Source: Chryseobacterium takakiae (lineage in GTDB: Bacteria > Bacteroidota > Bacteroidia > Flavobacteriales > Weeksellaceae). From it: a DNA stretch of 64,000 bases. Each line of letters begins with the position of its first letter. Positions within the stretch are counted from its first letter, which is position 1. The translations under genes and the position numbers were made by a program. The notes beneath the pieces were generated by a model that worked only from the letters and a program-made list of their open reading frames with translations, had not been told where the DNA came from and did not search any database. Shown one piece after another: positions 8,457 to 18,309 of this stretch. Where the stretch lies: assembly GCF_900129385.1 (NCBI RefSeq), contig NZ_FQVO01000004.1:124001-188000 (forward strand). The letters are read 5' to 3'.

Positions 8457-8616
8457 GGTGAAAAGTGAGAAGTAAGAAGTGAAAGGTAAGAAGTTAAAAG
8501 TAAAAGGTAAAAGGTGAAAGGTGAAAAACCAGATAAGGAGAAAAGTGAAAAAATTACTAATCATTTCTTCTCATTTCTTACTTCTTACTTCTTACTTCTC
8601 ACTTCTCACAACTCTC
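8457..8616. repeat. Heptamer inverted-repeat element between porin and kdpD-like genes
   Basis: A left arm of AGAAGTA/AAAGGTG heptamers (8457-8530) and a right arm of TTCTTAC/TTCTCAC heptamers (8564-8607) fill the gap. The arms are long and well matched. Confidence 0.82.
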
Positions 8617-8646
8617 AAAATCATTACATTTGACAGATAATTCGTT

Positions 8647-9765
8647 ATGAATAAAAATTCTGCACAGGACTTTCTCGACCTGATCAAAAAGTCAAGACGG
8701 GGAAAATTTAAAATCTACATCGGAATGAGTGCCGGTGTAGGGAAAACCTACCGTATGCTGCAGGAAGCTCATGCTCTTCTGGAAAACGGAATTGATGTAA
8801 AAATAGGCTATATCGAAACCCATTACCGAAAAGAAACACACGCTTTATTGGAAGGATTGCCTGTCATTCCCAGACGAAAATTATTCTACAAAGGTAAAGA
8901 GCTTGAAGAGCTGGATGTTCAGGCAGTTTTAAATCTCCGTCCCGAAGTAGTAATTGTAGATGAACTTGCGCACACCAACATAGAAGGCAGCAAAAATGAA
9001 AAGCGCTGGCAGGATGTGGTGGAAATTTTAGATGCGGGAATCAACGTAATTTCTGCGGTCAACATTCAGCATATTGAAAGCCTTAATGAAGAAGTAAAAG
9101 AGATCACCGACATCGAGGTAAAGGAAAGGATTCCTGATTCTATTCTTTCTCAGGCAGATGAGGTGGTAAATATCGATCTTACCGCTGAAGAACTCATCAA
9201 CCGTCTGAAAGCAGGAAAAATTTATGACAAAACGAAAATCAACGCAGCATTAAATAATTTTTTCAGGGCGGAAAGCATTTTACAGTTGAGGGAACTTGCC
9301 TTAAAAGAGGTGGCTTCACAGGTAACGAGAAAAGTAGAATCTGAAGTTACGATTCATAAATCGTTAAAAAAGGAAAAATTCCTGGCCTGCATCAGCTCTA
9401 ATGAAAAAACGGCAAAGAATGTAATCAGAAAAACAGCAAGGCTGGCGAATTATTACAACAGCCAATGGTACCTTCTGTATGTTCAGGTTCCAAGCGAACG
9501 GTCCGACAAAATTGCATTAGACAAGCAGCGACATTTGATTAATAACTTTAAATTAGCTACAGAATTAGGTGCGGAAATTATTAAGGTTGAAGATACGAAA
9601 ATAGCACATGCTATCATGACGCAGTGTGAAGAAAGAAATATCACCACCGTCTGCATCGGGAAACCTCATCTGAACCTCTGGAAGATTATTCTGGCAACTG
9701 ATACTTTCAATACGCTGCTTAATAAACTTTCTCAGGAAAACATAGATTTGGTTATTTTAAGTTAG
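8647..9765 (+). CDS. kdpD: KdpD-like N-terminal sensor protein (KdpD + USP domains, no kinase)
   Basis: The 372-residue protein has the KdpD sensor domain: Walker A GMSAGVGKT near residues 26-34, the block GYIETHYRKET and Walker B VVIVDELAHTN near 100-110. A universal-stress-protein-like domain follows from about residue 245 (KFLACISSNEKTAKNVIRKT). It ends there and lacks the four-helix membrane region, GAF and histidine kinase of full KdpD. A separate kinase gene follows, so the sensor appears split into two proteins. It probably tunes the neighbouring kinase to cytoplasmic K+. The family call is firm. Confidence 0.93.
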   Translation: MNKNSAQDFLDLIKKSRRGKFKIYIGMSAGVGKTYRMLQEAHALLENGIDVKIGYIETHYRKETHALLEGLPVIPRRKLFYKGKELEELDVQAVLNLRPEVVIVDELAHTNIEGSKNEKRWQDVVEILDAGINVISAVNIQHIESLNEEVKEITDIEVKERIPDSILSQADEVVNIDLTAEELINRLKAGKIYDKTKINAALNNFFRAESILQLRELALKEVASQVTRKVESEVTIHKSLKKEKFLACISSNEKTAKNVIRKTARLANYYNSQWYLLYVQVPSERSDKIALDKQRHLINNFKLATELGAEIIKVEDTKIAHAIMTQCEERNITTVCIGKPHLNLWKIILATDTFNTLLNKLSQENIDLVILS

Positions 9766-9853
9766 ATGTTAAAAGTTAGAAGTAAGAAGTAAGAAGTAAG
9801 AAGTAAGAAGTAAGAAGTTGAATGAAAAAAGTTAGAAGTAAAATGTAAAAAGT
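9766..9853. repeat. Heptamer repeat between kdpD-like gene and histidine kinase
   Basis: Runs of AGAAGTA heptamers from 9775 to 9820 continue as GTTAGAAGTAAAATGTAAAA. A short pyrimidine-rich stretch (TTTCATTTTTTACT) follows and may be a remnant right arm. Confidence 0.75.
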
Positions 9854-9893
9854 GTTATTGTTTCATTTTTTACTAAAAACCTTTCATTATCCT

Positions 9894-11618
9894 ATGAAAA
9901 TTAAAACAAAACTCAATATCGGTGTCGGAGTTTTATTTGTGATGATTGTCGTGCTTTCCGTATTAAGCGTATGGAATATCACAAAACTGAAAAAAGACAC
10001 CAATAATATTCTTGTTGCGAATTACAATACGCTGGAATATTCCCGGAACATGCTGCTTGCTCTGGAGGAAATCAATTCTGATCCGTTGGCTTTCCAGGTT
10101 TTTGAAAAACATCTCGAAAAGCAGAAAAAAAATGTGACGGAGCCCGGAGAAAAAGAAACTACAGAAAAGATCATCACCCATTTTGCAAGCCTTAAAAATA
10201 ATCCGGAAAATACAAGCCTGCAATCTTCCATCAGGAAAGACCTTACGGAACTGATGCAGCTTAACATGTCTGCGATTCAGCATAAAAGCAGTGTTGCAGA
10301 TGATACGGCCCAAAATGCCATTACCGTTATTTCCGTGGTGGGGATGATCTGTTTTTTACTGGCGTTTATTTTAATGGTAAATCTTCCTTCCAATATTGCA
10401 GACCCTGTGCGGCAGCTTACGGCGAGCATCCGGCAAATTGCCAATCAGAATTACAAGGAAAGAGTGCATTTTGAAGGAAGCAGTGAATTTAGCGAGCTTG
10501 CAAACTCTTTCAATACCATGGCTGAAAAGCTTCAGGAATATTCTGAAAGCAGGCTTGATAAAATTTTAAAGGGTAAAAAACGCATCGAAACCCTTATTGA
10601 TAATATGCGGGATCCTGTAATCGGAATTGATGAGCATAAACGCGTCTTGTTTGTAAACAATGAAGCATTAAGCATTACCGGGCTTCAGAAAGAAAGTTTC
10701 GTAGGACAATTGATCCAGGATGTCGCTGTGAATAATGATCTGGTTCGAAATATTATCAAGGATCTTCTTTATCCTGATGAAAGCCCGGACCTTGAACCGA
10801 TGAAAATCTATGCCCATGGAAAAGAAAGCTATTTTGAAAAGAACATTATTGATATTAATATTGTCCCTACCGGTGAGCAGGACAGCCAGTTTATCGGCCA
10901 GGTAATTATGCTTCACAATATTACCCCTTTTAAAGAGCTGGATCTTGCAAAAACCAATTTTATAGGAACCGTTTCACATGAGTTTAAAACGCCGATTTCA
11001 TCGATCAAAATGGGTTTACAACTTCTGGAAAATGAAAAAATAGGCAATCTGAATGACGACCAGAAGAATCTCGTAAACGGAATTAATGAAGATACCAACA
11101 GGCTCCTGAAAATTACCGGGGAACTGTTGAACATTGCACAGGTGGAAAGCGGCGCCATGAAATTAAACATCGGCCCATCCAAAATATCAGATATTGTACA
11201 ATACGCTGTAGAGGCTAATAAAGCAGCTGCAGAGCAAAAAAATATTACCCTGGACATTAAAATCGGCGAAGGAGTTGAACTCGTAAAGGCCGACAGTGAA
11301 AAAACCTCATGGGTTCTTAATAATTTGATTTCTAACGCTATACGATATTCTTATCAGAATTCCGAAATTATTATTAAGGTTCAGGAAGTGAATGATGTTG
11401 TTGTTTTTTCAGTAAAAGATACGGGACAAGGCATTGAACCAAAGTATGTTAGCCGGATATTTGATCGTTATTTCAGGATTCCTGGCAGTAAAAAAGAAGG
11501 TACGGGTTTGGGGCTAAGCATCAGCAAAGAACTTATCGAATCTCAGGGTGGCAATATAGAAGTTGAGAGTGAATACGGCGCCGGAAGTACTTTCAGGTTT
11601 ACGCTTGAAAAGATTTAA
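9894..11618 (+). CDS. Sensor histidine kinase (HAMP-PAS-HisKA-HATPase)
   Basis: The kinase has an N-terminal membrane helix (VLFVMIVVLSVLSV), a periplasmic helical region, a second helix near 140-165 (VVGMICFLLAFILMV), a HAMP linker and a PAS domain (about 225-340). The HisKA box is TVSHEFKTPISSIK (His about 362), followed by the N box (NNLISNAIRYS), G1 (DTGQGIEPKYV) and G2 (GTGLGLSI). The ATG at 9894 is chosen over a GTG at 9852, because the extra 14 residues are encoded next to repeat and precede the membrane anchor. It lies directly after the KdpD-like protein and probably phosphorylates the sigma-54 regulator upstream of kdp. Confidence 0.93.
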   Translation: MKIKTKLNIGVGVLFVMIVVLSVLSVWNITKLKKDTNNILVANYNTLEYSRNMLLALEEINSDPLAFQVFEKHLEKQKKNVTEPGEKETTEKIITHFASLKNNPENTSLQSSIRKDLTELMQLNMSAIQHKSSVADDTAQNAITVISVVGMICFLLAFILMVNLPSNIADPVRQLTASIRQIANQNYKERVHFEGSSEFSELANSFNTMAEKLQEYSESRLDKILKGKKRIETLIDNMRDPVIGIDEHKRVLFVNNEALSITGLQKESFVGQLIQDVAVNNDLVRNIIKDLLYPDESPDLEPMKIYAHGKESYFEKNIIDINIVPTGEQDSQFIGQVIMLHNITPFKELDLAKTNFIGTVSHEFKTPISSIKMGLQLLENEKIGNLNDDQKNLVNGINEDTNRLLKITGELLNIAQVESGAMKLNIGPSKISDIVQYAVEANKAAAEQKNITLDIKIGEGVELVKADSEKTSWVLNNLISNAIRYSYQNSEIIIKVQEVNDVVVFSVKDTGQGIEPKYVSRIFDRYFRIPGSKKEGTGLGLSISKELIESQGGNIEVESEYGAGSTFRFTLEKI

Positions 11619-11653
11619 ATGGAAAAGCGACTATAAATTTTTATGAACATAAT

Positions 11654-11692
11654 AATCCTGCACCGCTTCTTCGAAGCGGCGCAGGATTTAAA
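11654..11692. terminator. Terminator hairpin between the convergent kinase and fibre genes
   Basis: The strong stem AATCCTGC-CCGCTTC with the TTC loop and its complement (one internal mismatch) lies in the 128-base gap between the + strand kinase and the - strand fibre gene. It could stop transcription from either side, although the T-runs are short. Confidence 0.6.
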
Positions 11693-11746
11693 TAACTTAT
11701 ATAATTTGTAAGATACTGTTTACATAATTGATTATCAATATTATTC

Positions 11747-14700
11747 TTACCAGATCATGTCACAAGGCTGCAGGCGTTCTGCAATCACTCTCAATGAATT
11801 AGTGACATATAATCTAAGGAAGCAGCGCGATTCAATATTATATACTTTATTTCCCTGAATTCTTACTTCCATACCGTTTCCGTTATGGTCAAAATTATAA
11901 ATGACAATTTGTTGTTTCGGATAGATTTCCCTAAGGTTTACGACCATTATATCCTTAGAATGTTCACCAATAATATGGATCAGCCTGTTTCTATCATTTA
12001 ATTCCAGATATCCTGACTGGTCAATTTCGTACTCATGAGGATCTAATCTGATGGCGTATTCTGATTCATCATTAATAATTTCATCCCTTAAATCGGCGGT
12101 TTCTCCATTAGGAATAAACAGTGTATCCGGTCTTTCTTTATCTGATTTAAAATTATTTAAAGCTTTTACAGATCCGTTTACAATAAGTTTATCTGTACCG
12201 TTAGACGGCATTCCCATTCCGAAAAGGCTGTATTTACAATCGAAATTTAAGCCGTCAAAATTATCATAGGCAGAACCATAAAAATAGTATTCATCACGTT
12301 TTGCAGCAAGAAGCCTTGTTGTCTGATTGTCGATAATTCCGGATTCTCCGCCAAAATAATTATCTGCAAGTACCAGACCTGTATTTTGGTGAACTGTAAA
12401 TTCTTCATTCAGCTTTAATCCGTACTGGTAAGCATAGTTCCACTGCTGAATATTAGAGACCGTAAAATCTGCTGTAGTCCAGATCTGCACCCATGCAGTC
12501 CATCTTCCTCCCACCATTGTTCTTTGGTAGGTAATATTAGGAGTATTTCCCGAACCGTATGAAGTAGCGGTTTGCTTTACCCAGGTACTGTCATGGGTTT
12601 CAACTGCCAGATACCACCACCCGCTGTTATTCATAGGCGCATTGGCCAATCCGGAACCTCTGTAAAAGCCTGTTTTAAAGTAGCTGTTTAAGTCCGCACC
12701 GGGAATCATCACAGATGTACCATCCGGAGTACTTAAAAAATTATTCTGCAAATAGGCCTGTGTTGCCAATGCAATGTAAGCCTGCGTTCCTCCATTATTA
12801 AAGTAAATGTACGGATATTGCGAACCGTCTGCGGATGGATAATTACCCGAAGAAAACCCAATTCCTGCTGCATTTTCCAAGGCATTGGCTTTACCATTCA
12901 GCTGATTTAAATTAACCGCATGAGATCCTAAAGTACCGTTAGGAATTACCGGACTTTGAGTGAAAGTATTCGTGTTGGTAAAGGTTTGTATCCCTGCTAA
13001 AGTAGCGTATCCTGAGAGTTGGGAATTTAAACCTGACTGGCTTATAAACCCATAGCTATTCATATAAGAACTAATATTTCCTGAATGAATAACGTCTTTC
13101 CAATCGCTCCATCCCTGATTTCCGGAACCGTAATAAGAACCTCTGAACTTCATTCCCCCGCCGCTTCTTTCAATAGTTAGCTGTTGCCTTCCATCCGAAG
13201 AGTTTAGGTTTAGAGTCGTTGTGAAACTATATCCGGAAGTAGGACCTTCCTGCCTGTAGATTCCTGATTCTACAACATCTTCCAAAGCAGGTACATGTCT
13301 TAAGTTCTTAAAAGGATTATAATTTCCTTCATGCAATATCATCCATGATTCAGATCCATCTGCATTTTCTATCCTTGGATCTATGCCGTTGCTTCCTCTG
13401 TTAATATAGACTCCACCACCTGCTTTTTTGTAGATCTTACCTCCTTCAAAAAAATTAATTCCGGAATTATCAAGATTAAAATTGATATTCCTGTCCAGAT
13501 AAACTCCTTTTATATTAAATGTATAAATTCTGCCGGCTCCTTCATAATCAAAATGAACATTGGTATTGGTCTGTAATACCATATGCGGTAGCGATGGGTT
13601 ACCAAGATAAAGAGTCTCTTTCTGAGGATTGAGTACCTGTGCTCCAATTAAATTATCGCTATAAAAATATCCGTAATTAGATCTGAGGCCGCCATTCTGA
13701 TCTATTATTAATGATGCCGAATTACCAACTGAACCCGGAACTTTTAATTGAATAAAATCACCATATGAGCCATCCCACCCTCTTCTTAGAAGGGTTCTCT
13801 GGGTCCATGAACCGGCTCCTGCAGTAATTAAAGGATCAACAGATTCATTAAAATCAATCGTTTCATTTTTAGCATAGAATGTTTCTTTTATTCTGGAAAA
13901 GACAGAACTGTTTATTTCATACACTTCAGCAAAAGCCAAAGTAAATTCCATTGCCGTATCCGGGCCATCAACATATACATGACCTCCGTTTCCAAAACTG
14001 TTTCCTGTACCACATATAACAGCTCTTACATAGGTTTCCCATTTTCCCGTTCCGGATCTTGGAGTCAGCCAGCTAATTGAAGCATGATCGCCCATATAGT
14101 TTTCGGCATTGTTAAATGAATAGCCTATAGGCAGCTTAGCCATAAACTTCTGGATAAACACAGCATTGGCTCTGGCATTAAACCCTAATATAAATCCACC
14201 CAACCCCGGCGTAGCTCCATTCCCATTATAATTAAATCTCAGCTGTATTCCTGACCTGTTTGGCAGATCAGATGCGGCTTCCCTGGTCATGGAGACTGTA
14301 CCGTTGCCATAATTATTATAAACTCCTATTCCATTTACTCCATATCTGAATTCTTCATCTCCATATAATGGATAAGCTCCCTGCAATGCAAGATTAAGCA
14401 AGGAAAAAGGCCCCATCTGCGGATTGGCTACCGATGATCTGTCCCATCCCGAATAGATGGTATTCTGAAAACCTATCGTTTTGGTGGCATCAATGGTTTG
14501 GGTAGTATTGGACGTAACATAACTTCCTAACTGAGAAGACAGTGCAAAATCCGAAATAGCCTTATGGCCTCCTCCTCCCAACAAGATTAATGAATTATCG
14601 GAATGGGCTTTTATAAATCCTTGAGAATAAACAGTACCCGGAAAATTTGTATTTCCGCTTTCATCAAGAAGGGTAGCTGTTCTTATGAGACTTGTAAAAA

Positions 14701-17275
14701 GGCCACCGTACTGACGTATATAAATCGGTTCGTTACCATCATCACCCGTTGCTATTTCCAGATAGCCCTGATTTGATCCTGCAGTATTGCCATACACCCG
14801 CCAATAATCATTATCACCAACCTGTCCCATAATTCCGCCAACATTGTTTCCAAAATTGATCATGCCGGTCATTGTACCGCCAGCCCTTGGTAAATAATCA
14901 TTTAAGCTGGATGAGGTTAAAAAATCTGAAACCGCTTTGTGGCCGCCTCCGCCAAGGAGCACATAATTATTATCAGATCCGTCTTTTATATATCCTGCAG
15001 CCCTTACATAATCAAAATTATTTCCATTGATGTCCATAAAGTAAAAACCATTACCTCTGTAGCTTACTGTTGCGGCATACAATCCGGGCTGATGAAATGA
15101 TATTGTTGGATAAACCAAATCGGTATTGCCGTTTCCGTTCACCATTAAAGGAGCACCTGAATAGCCATTACCATCGCCTCCGGCAAAAGTTTTCTTGGAA
15201 ATTATGGTCTGTTCTGTATGAAGACTGACAAAATTGCTGGAATTTGCCGCTACACTGTTCCATCTGTCAATTTCTGATTGTGTAAAATTTCCGGTATGCC
15301 AGTAATCAACATATGACTTATATGGAGAAACTCCCTGCGGACTTCCCTGAAATTGTCTGATTCCAGGTCCTGCTTTGCTAAACATAATTAGGTTTTGGCT
15401 GCCACCCGAAGAATCCTGATATCCCCCGAAATGAAGGTAGTCTGCATAATGACTGGCTTGATCACCGTTATTAAACCAGTTTGTAAAGCCCATCTGTAAT
15501 CTTTGAGTTCCCAGATGTGCCGGCTGAATATTCCTGTTATCCCAATAGCCTCCAAAGTGTCTCCACTCATTGATTTCACCGGAACTGATTCCGTAAACAG
15601 GATGTGAGGTTGGGATATAGCTATTAGGATTAAAATTATTCGGAGTCCAGAAATCTGATAAAGGCTTATGATCTCCGCCTCCTAAAAGAACCTTACCGTT
15701 ATCAGACCCATATTTATAGAATCCTCTTGCCGTAATGTTTTCAAATCCGCTGCCATTAACATCCGTAAAATAAAATCCCTGGGCATCACCTCTGTAACTA
15801 ACAGTTCCGGCATACAAACCATATTGATGAAAAGCAATGGTTGGGAATATGGTATTTGCGGGACCATTACCTCTCAGCTGCAGCGCAGCTCCCAGATAGT
15901 CATTTCCGGTAGCTCCGTTAAAGTCCTTTCTTGCATTAATAAGCTGTTGTTTATGAGTATTTACGACTCTCGAATCTCCATTAAAATTAGTACTTAGTAT
16001 CGTATATTGCAGAAGCAGCGGGGTAACATCGCCTCCCCAAACAACATCCCAGCTGGAAGACAAAAATGTGTCGTCTCCGCCATATGCCTGTACATCTGTA
16101 ATTGCTATTCTGGAATAAGCAACCTCAATAATGGGTCTTATATAGAAAACTCCCGTAGCGGGATCTTTATAAAACTCCACTCTATCTATGTGTGCAGAAT
16201 CACCTGCTTTCCAGGTAATTGTAGGCTCATAAACATCTCCTAAATAATTATAAATATTAACCTGAAACTCATAGAAAAAATATGGATAATTATACAGTTT
16301 TACGGTAAAAGTTACCATATTTCCGGGCCGTGCTCCAATTTTAATTAAAGGATTCGACTGGTATCCTCCATAACAACCTGCAAATGCGGATAAAGCGATA
16401 TTATTGCTAATTATTGACCCGGAGTTTTGAAAGTGTCCTACATTTGAGAGATTTTTAGAATTAAGATCAACATTTTGTGAAGCCCCATTAAAAGGCACAT
16501 AATTACCTGTTAAATTATTTAATTGTGATGCTACCCAGCTTTTATACGCTATTTGCTCCCAACCGCTCCAGTTTCCGCCACTAATCGACTTTACAAACAT
16601 CTGGTTTTCACTATTAAACCCTAACAAGTTTCCATAGTCTCCATCATGCGATGCGATACTGAGTATTGAGTTTGAATTGAGCTTACTGGGAAATAAATTT
16701 GCCGAACTTTGATCAACCCGTGTAATAAACTTAAACTTATTATTTTCAAATAAACCGTGAACATCTGCCAGATATGCCCCGTCTTTAAATAGATAATCAT
16801 GAGTGTGGCTATTTGCAGAGAAATCTGAAATTGATTTTTCCCCTCCACCTCCCAACAGAACTTTACTATCATCAGAATTTGCTTTTCTGAATTCAGATGC
16901 CACGATACCTTTATGGCCTGTATCATTAAAATTTTTTAAATGAAATAAACCGTCAAAATTAATCTTTCCCGCATCCATTCCGGCACTGTAAAATACGATG
17001 CCGGCTTTTGCGCCACCGGCTCCATAAGTCCACAACGTGGTATCTTCCGGATTGGAATTTCCGGAAACATAGAAAATTTTCCTGCCGCCAATGTCCTGTG
17101 CAGTATTGGTTGTCATTACACTTAAATCAGAAACTATTTCCGCATGTGTCCTTGTGCTTATCTTTTTCGTTACGGGGTTCCAAACCAATACAGAACCTGT
17201 ATCGTTCGGAACGCCATTCACGATTATTTCGCCTTCTACAGCGATGTGATTGTTAAAATATTCCGGTGCGATCAT
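11747..17275 (-). CDS. Giant eCIS/phage tail-fibre protein (1842 aa)
   Basis: This is a modular beta-rich fibre. A motif of the form SDNxxVLLGGGGHKxxSDF occurs four times (near residues 142, 528, 772 and 902), each followed by a new module. Two pyocin-knob-like segments are visible: near 1350 (SGIYRQEGPTSGYSF to GWSDWKDVI) and near 1590-1620 (ITYQRTMVGGRWTAWVQIW). The C-terminal domain (RLIHIIGEHSKDIMVVNLRE) resembles the end of the 603-residue fibre at 19614. Its start overlaps the stop of the upstream gene (TAATG). It would form the distal receptor-binding fibre of the injection particle. The exact target is unknown. Confidence 0.85.
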   Translation of the reverse strand: MIAPEYFNNHIAVEGEIIVNGVPNDTGSVLVWNPVTKKISTRTHAEIVSDLSVMTTNTAQDIGGRKIFYVSGNSNPEDTTLWTYGAGGAKAGIVFYSAGMDAGKINFDGLFHLKNFNDTGHKGIVASEFRKANSDDSKVLLGGGGEKSISDFSANSHTHDYLFKDGAYLADVHGLFENNKFKFITRVDQSSANLFPSKLNSNSILSIASHDGDYGNLLGFNSENQMFVKSISGGNWSGWEQIAYKSWVASQLNNLTGNYVPFNGASQNVDLNSKNLSNVGHFQNSGSIISNNIALSAFAGCYGGYQSNPLIKIGARPGNMVTFTVKLYNYPYFFYEFQVNIYNYLGDVYEPTITWKAGDSAHIDRVEFYKDPATGVFYIRPIIEVAYSRIAITDVQAYGGDDTFLSSSWDVVWGGDVTPLLLQYTILSTNFNGDSRVVNTHKQQLINARKDFNGATGNDYLGAALQLRGNGPANTIFPTIAFHQYGLYAGTVSYRGDAQGFYFTDVNGSGFENITARGFYKYGSDNGKVLLGGGDHKPLSDFWTPNNFNPNSYIPTSHPVYGISSGEINEWRHFGGYWDNRNIQPAHLGTQRLQMGFTNWFNNGDQASHYADYLHFGGYQDSSGGSQNLIMFSKAGPGIRQFQGSPQGVSPYKSYVDYWHTGNFTQSEIDRWNSVAANSSNFVSLHTEQTIISKKTFAGGDGNGYSGAPLMVNGNGNTDLVYPTISFHQPGLYAATVSYRGNGFYFMDINGNNFDYVRAAGYIKDGSDNNYVLLGGGGHKAVSDFLTSSSLNDYLPRAGGTMTGMINFGNNVGGIMGQVGDNDYWRVYGNTAGSNQGYLEIATGDDGNEPIYIRQYGGLFTSLIRTATLLDESGNTNFPGTVYSQGFIKAHSDNSLILLGGGGHKAISDFALSSQLGSYVTSNTTQTIDATKTIGFQNTIYSGWDRSSVANPQMGPFSLLNLALQGAYPLYGDEEFRYGVNGIGVYNNYGNGTVSMTREAASDLPNRSGIQLRFNYNGNGATPGLGGFILGFNARANAVFIQKFMAKLPIGYSFNNAENYMGDHASISWLTPRSGTGKWETYVRAVICGTGNSFGNGGHVYVDGPDTAMEFTLAFAEVYEINSSVFSRIKETFYAKNETIDFNESVDPLITAGAGSWTQRTLLRRGWDGSYGDFIQLKVPGSVGNSASLIIDQNGGLRSNYGYFYSDNLIGAQVLNPQKETLYLGNPSLPHMVLQTNTNVHFDYEGAGRIYTFNIKGVYLDRNINFNLDNSGINFFEGGKIYKKAGGGVYINRGSNGIDPRIENADGSESWMILHEGNYNPFKNLRHVPALEDVVESGIYRQEGPTSGYSFTTTLNLNSSDGRQQLTIERSGGGMKFRGSYYGSGNQGWSDWKDVIHSGNISSYMNSYGFISQSGLNSQLSGYATLAGIQTFTNTNTFTQSPVIPNGTLGSHAVNLNQLNGKANALENAAGIGFSSGNYPSADGSQYPYIYFNNGGTQAYIALATQAYLQNNFLSTPDGTSVMIPGADLNSYFKTGFYRGSGLANAPMNNSGWWYLAVETHDSTWVKQTATSYGSGNTPNITYQRTMVGGRWTAWVQIWTTADFTVSNIQQWNYAYQYGLKLNEEFTVHQNTGLVLADNYFGGESGIIDNQTTRLLAAKRDEYYFYGSAYDNFDGLNFDCKYSLFGMGMPSNGTDKLIVNGSVKALNNFKSDKERPDTLFIPNGETADLRDEIINDESEYAIRLDPHEYEIDQSGYLELNDRNRLIHIIGEHSKDIMVVNLREIYPKQQIVIYNFDHNGNGMEVRIQGNKVYNIESRCFLRLYVTNSLRVIAERLQPCDMIW

Positions 17276-18294
17276 TAATCTAATCTTGCAGTTAAAGTAA
17301 TTCTGTATTCGTTCGGTGTAAGAGGTGCCAAAACATCTATCTGTACATCATGTGGAGATTTAGGCAGGAAGCTTACGTTTATTCTTCTGTTATCTGTATT
17401 ACGATAACAGGCATAGTCAACATCCCAGGTATTCCATCCGTGAGTAATGGCAAAGGTAACGGAGGAACCATCACCGATCTGCCAGGTCTTTGATTTTATT
17501 TTTTCATCCAAAACTATTTTGGTGGCTCTGGGGGTCATTGCTTTAGTAGTATTGTTTCCGGCCAGCGCTTCAACATCCGTAGCAATCTGAATAAGTCCTT
17601 TCACAGAATCTGTAGCATCTACGATATCCGGAATTCCTTTTTCAATGATCTGATAATTGGCCGGTATATTTGAACCGCCATCCGTATTGGCAATAAGGTG
17701 GTCTCCTACAGAAACAGGATTATTTCCCACCCAGCCATTTGCCGTAATGACCCACACCATCCCAACTTTAATGCCGGCTGATGTAATGGGTGACGGAGCG
17801 GCCATTGAGCCTTCAACAGCAGAAGGAACATATCCTCCCGGCTGATAGATCAATGCACCTGTAAGACTTTGTCCTAAAAGGTTTTCAACATATGTTTTAA
17901 TTTTATTTGACGACCATGTGAACGTTCCCGACTGAATGGCATCATTCAGGAAAATGGAAACAATATCTGCATTGGTAAGGTTTCTTCCTGCTACTTTGAT
18001 AACATGTCCGGAACTGTTGGTAAGAATCTGACTTAGCAAAAGAAGTCCGCTGGTCTGATCTGTCTGGAACGGATTATTGGTAAGAGGATAATCCGGATGA
18101 ACATAGTTATTAGCAAGGTTAATCCATTGCGCCCCATTCCATTGATGCAGTTCATTTTTATAATCAATGATCCAGCCTGCGGGAACTCCGCTCGTATCAG
18201 GAAGTGAATCAAAATACTGGAAACGTGTACGTAGGAGCTCTCCAAAAAAATTATCCTGATTTGCGTTGTTGCTTATTACTGCGTTTTTATTCAT
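17275..18294 (-). CDS. Tail-fibre/collar-like protein (339 aa)
   Basis: The protein has a phage-fibre character: PAGWIIDYKNELHQWNGAQW, SVGDHLIANTDG, and DATDSVKGLIQIATDVEAL followed by TPRATKIVLDEKI, which is a tail-fibre repeat signature. The C-terminus (ITHGWNTWDVDYACYRNTDN, then PNEYRITLTARLD) matches a terminal domain shared with the fibres at 21427 and 22848. It lies between the FSWF-type adapter gene (15 bases upstream) and the giant fibre, whose start codon it overlaps. The three probably assemble as one fibre module. Confidence 0.8.
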   Translation of the reverse strand: MNKNAVISNNANQDNFFGELLRTRFQYFDSLPDTSGVPAGWIIDYKNELHQWNGAQWINLANNYVHPDYPLTNNPFQTDQTSGLLLLSQILTNSSGHVIKVAGRNLTNADIVSIFLNDAIQSGTFTWSSNKIKTYVENLLGQSLTGALIYQPGGYVPSAVEGSMAAPSPITSAGIKVGMVWVITANGWVGNNPVSVGDHLIANTDGGSNIPANYQIIEKGIPDIVDATDSVKGLIQIATDVEALAGNNTTKAMTPRATKIVLDEKIKSKTWQIGDGSSVTFAITHGWNTWDVDYACYRNTDNRRINVSFLPKSPHDVQIDVLAPLTPNEYRITLTARLD

Positions 18295-18309
18295 GGTATT
18301 TTATTTTTT

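Noticed and set aside
9852..9893. GTG start extending the histidine kinase by 14 residues
   Set aside because: The extension is encoded next to repeat-derived DNA; the ATG at 9894 gives the normal short N-terminus before the membrane helix.
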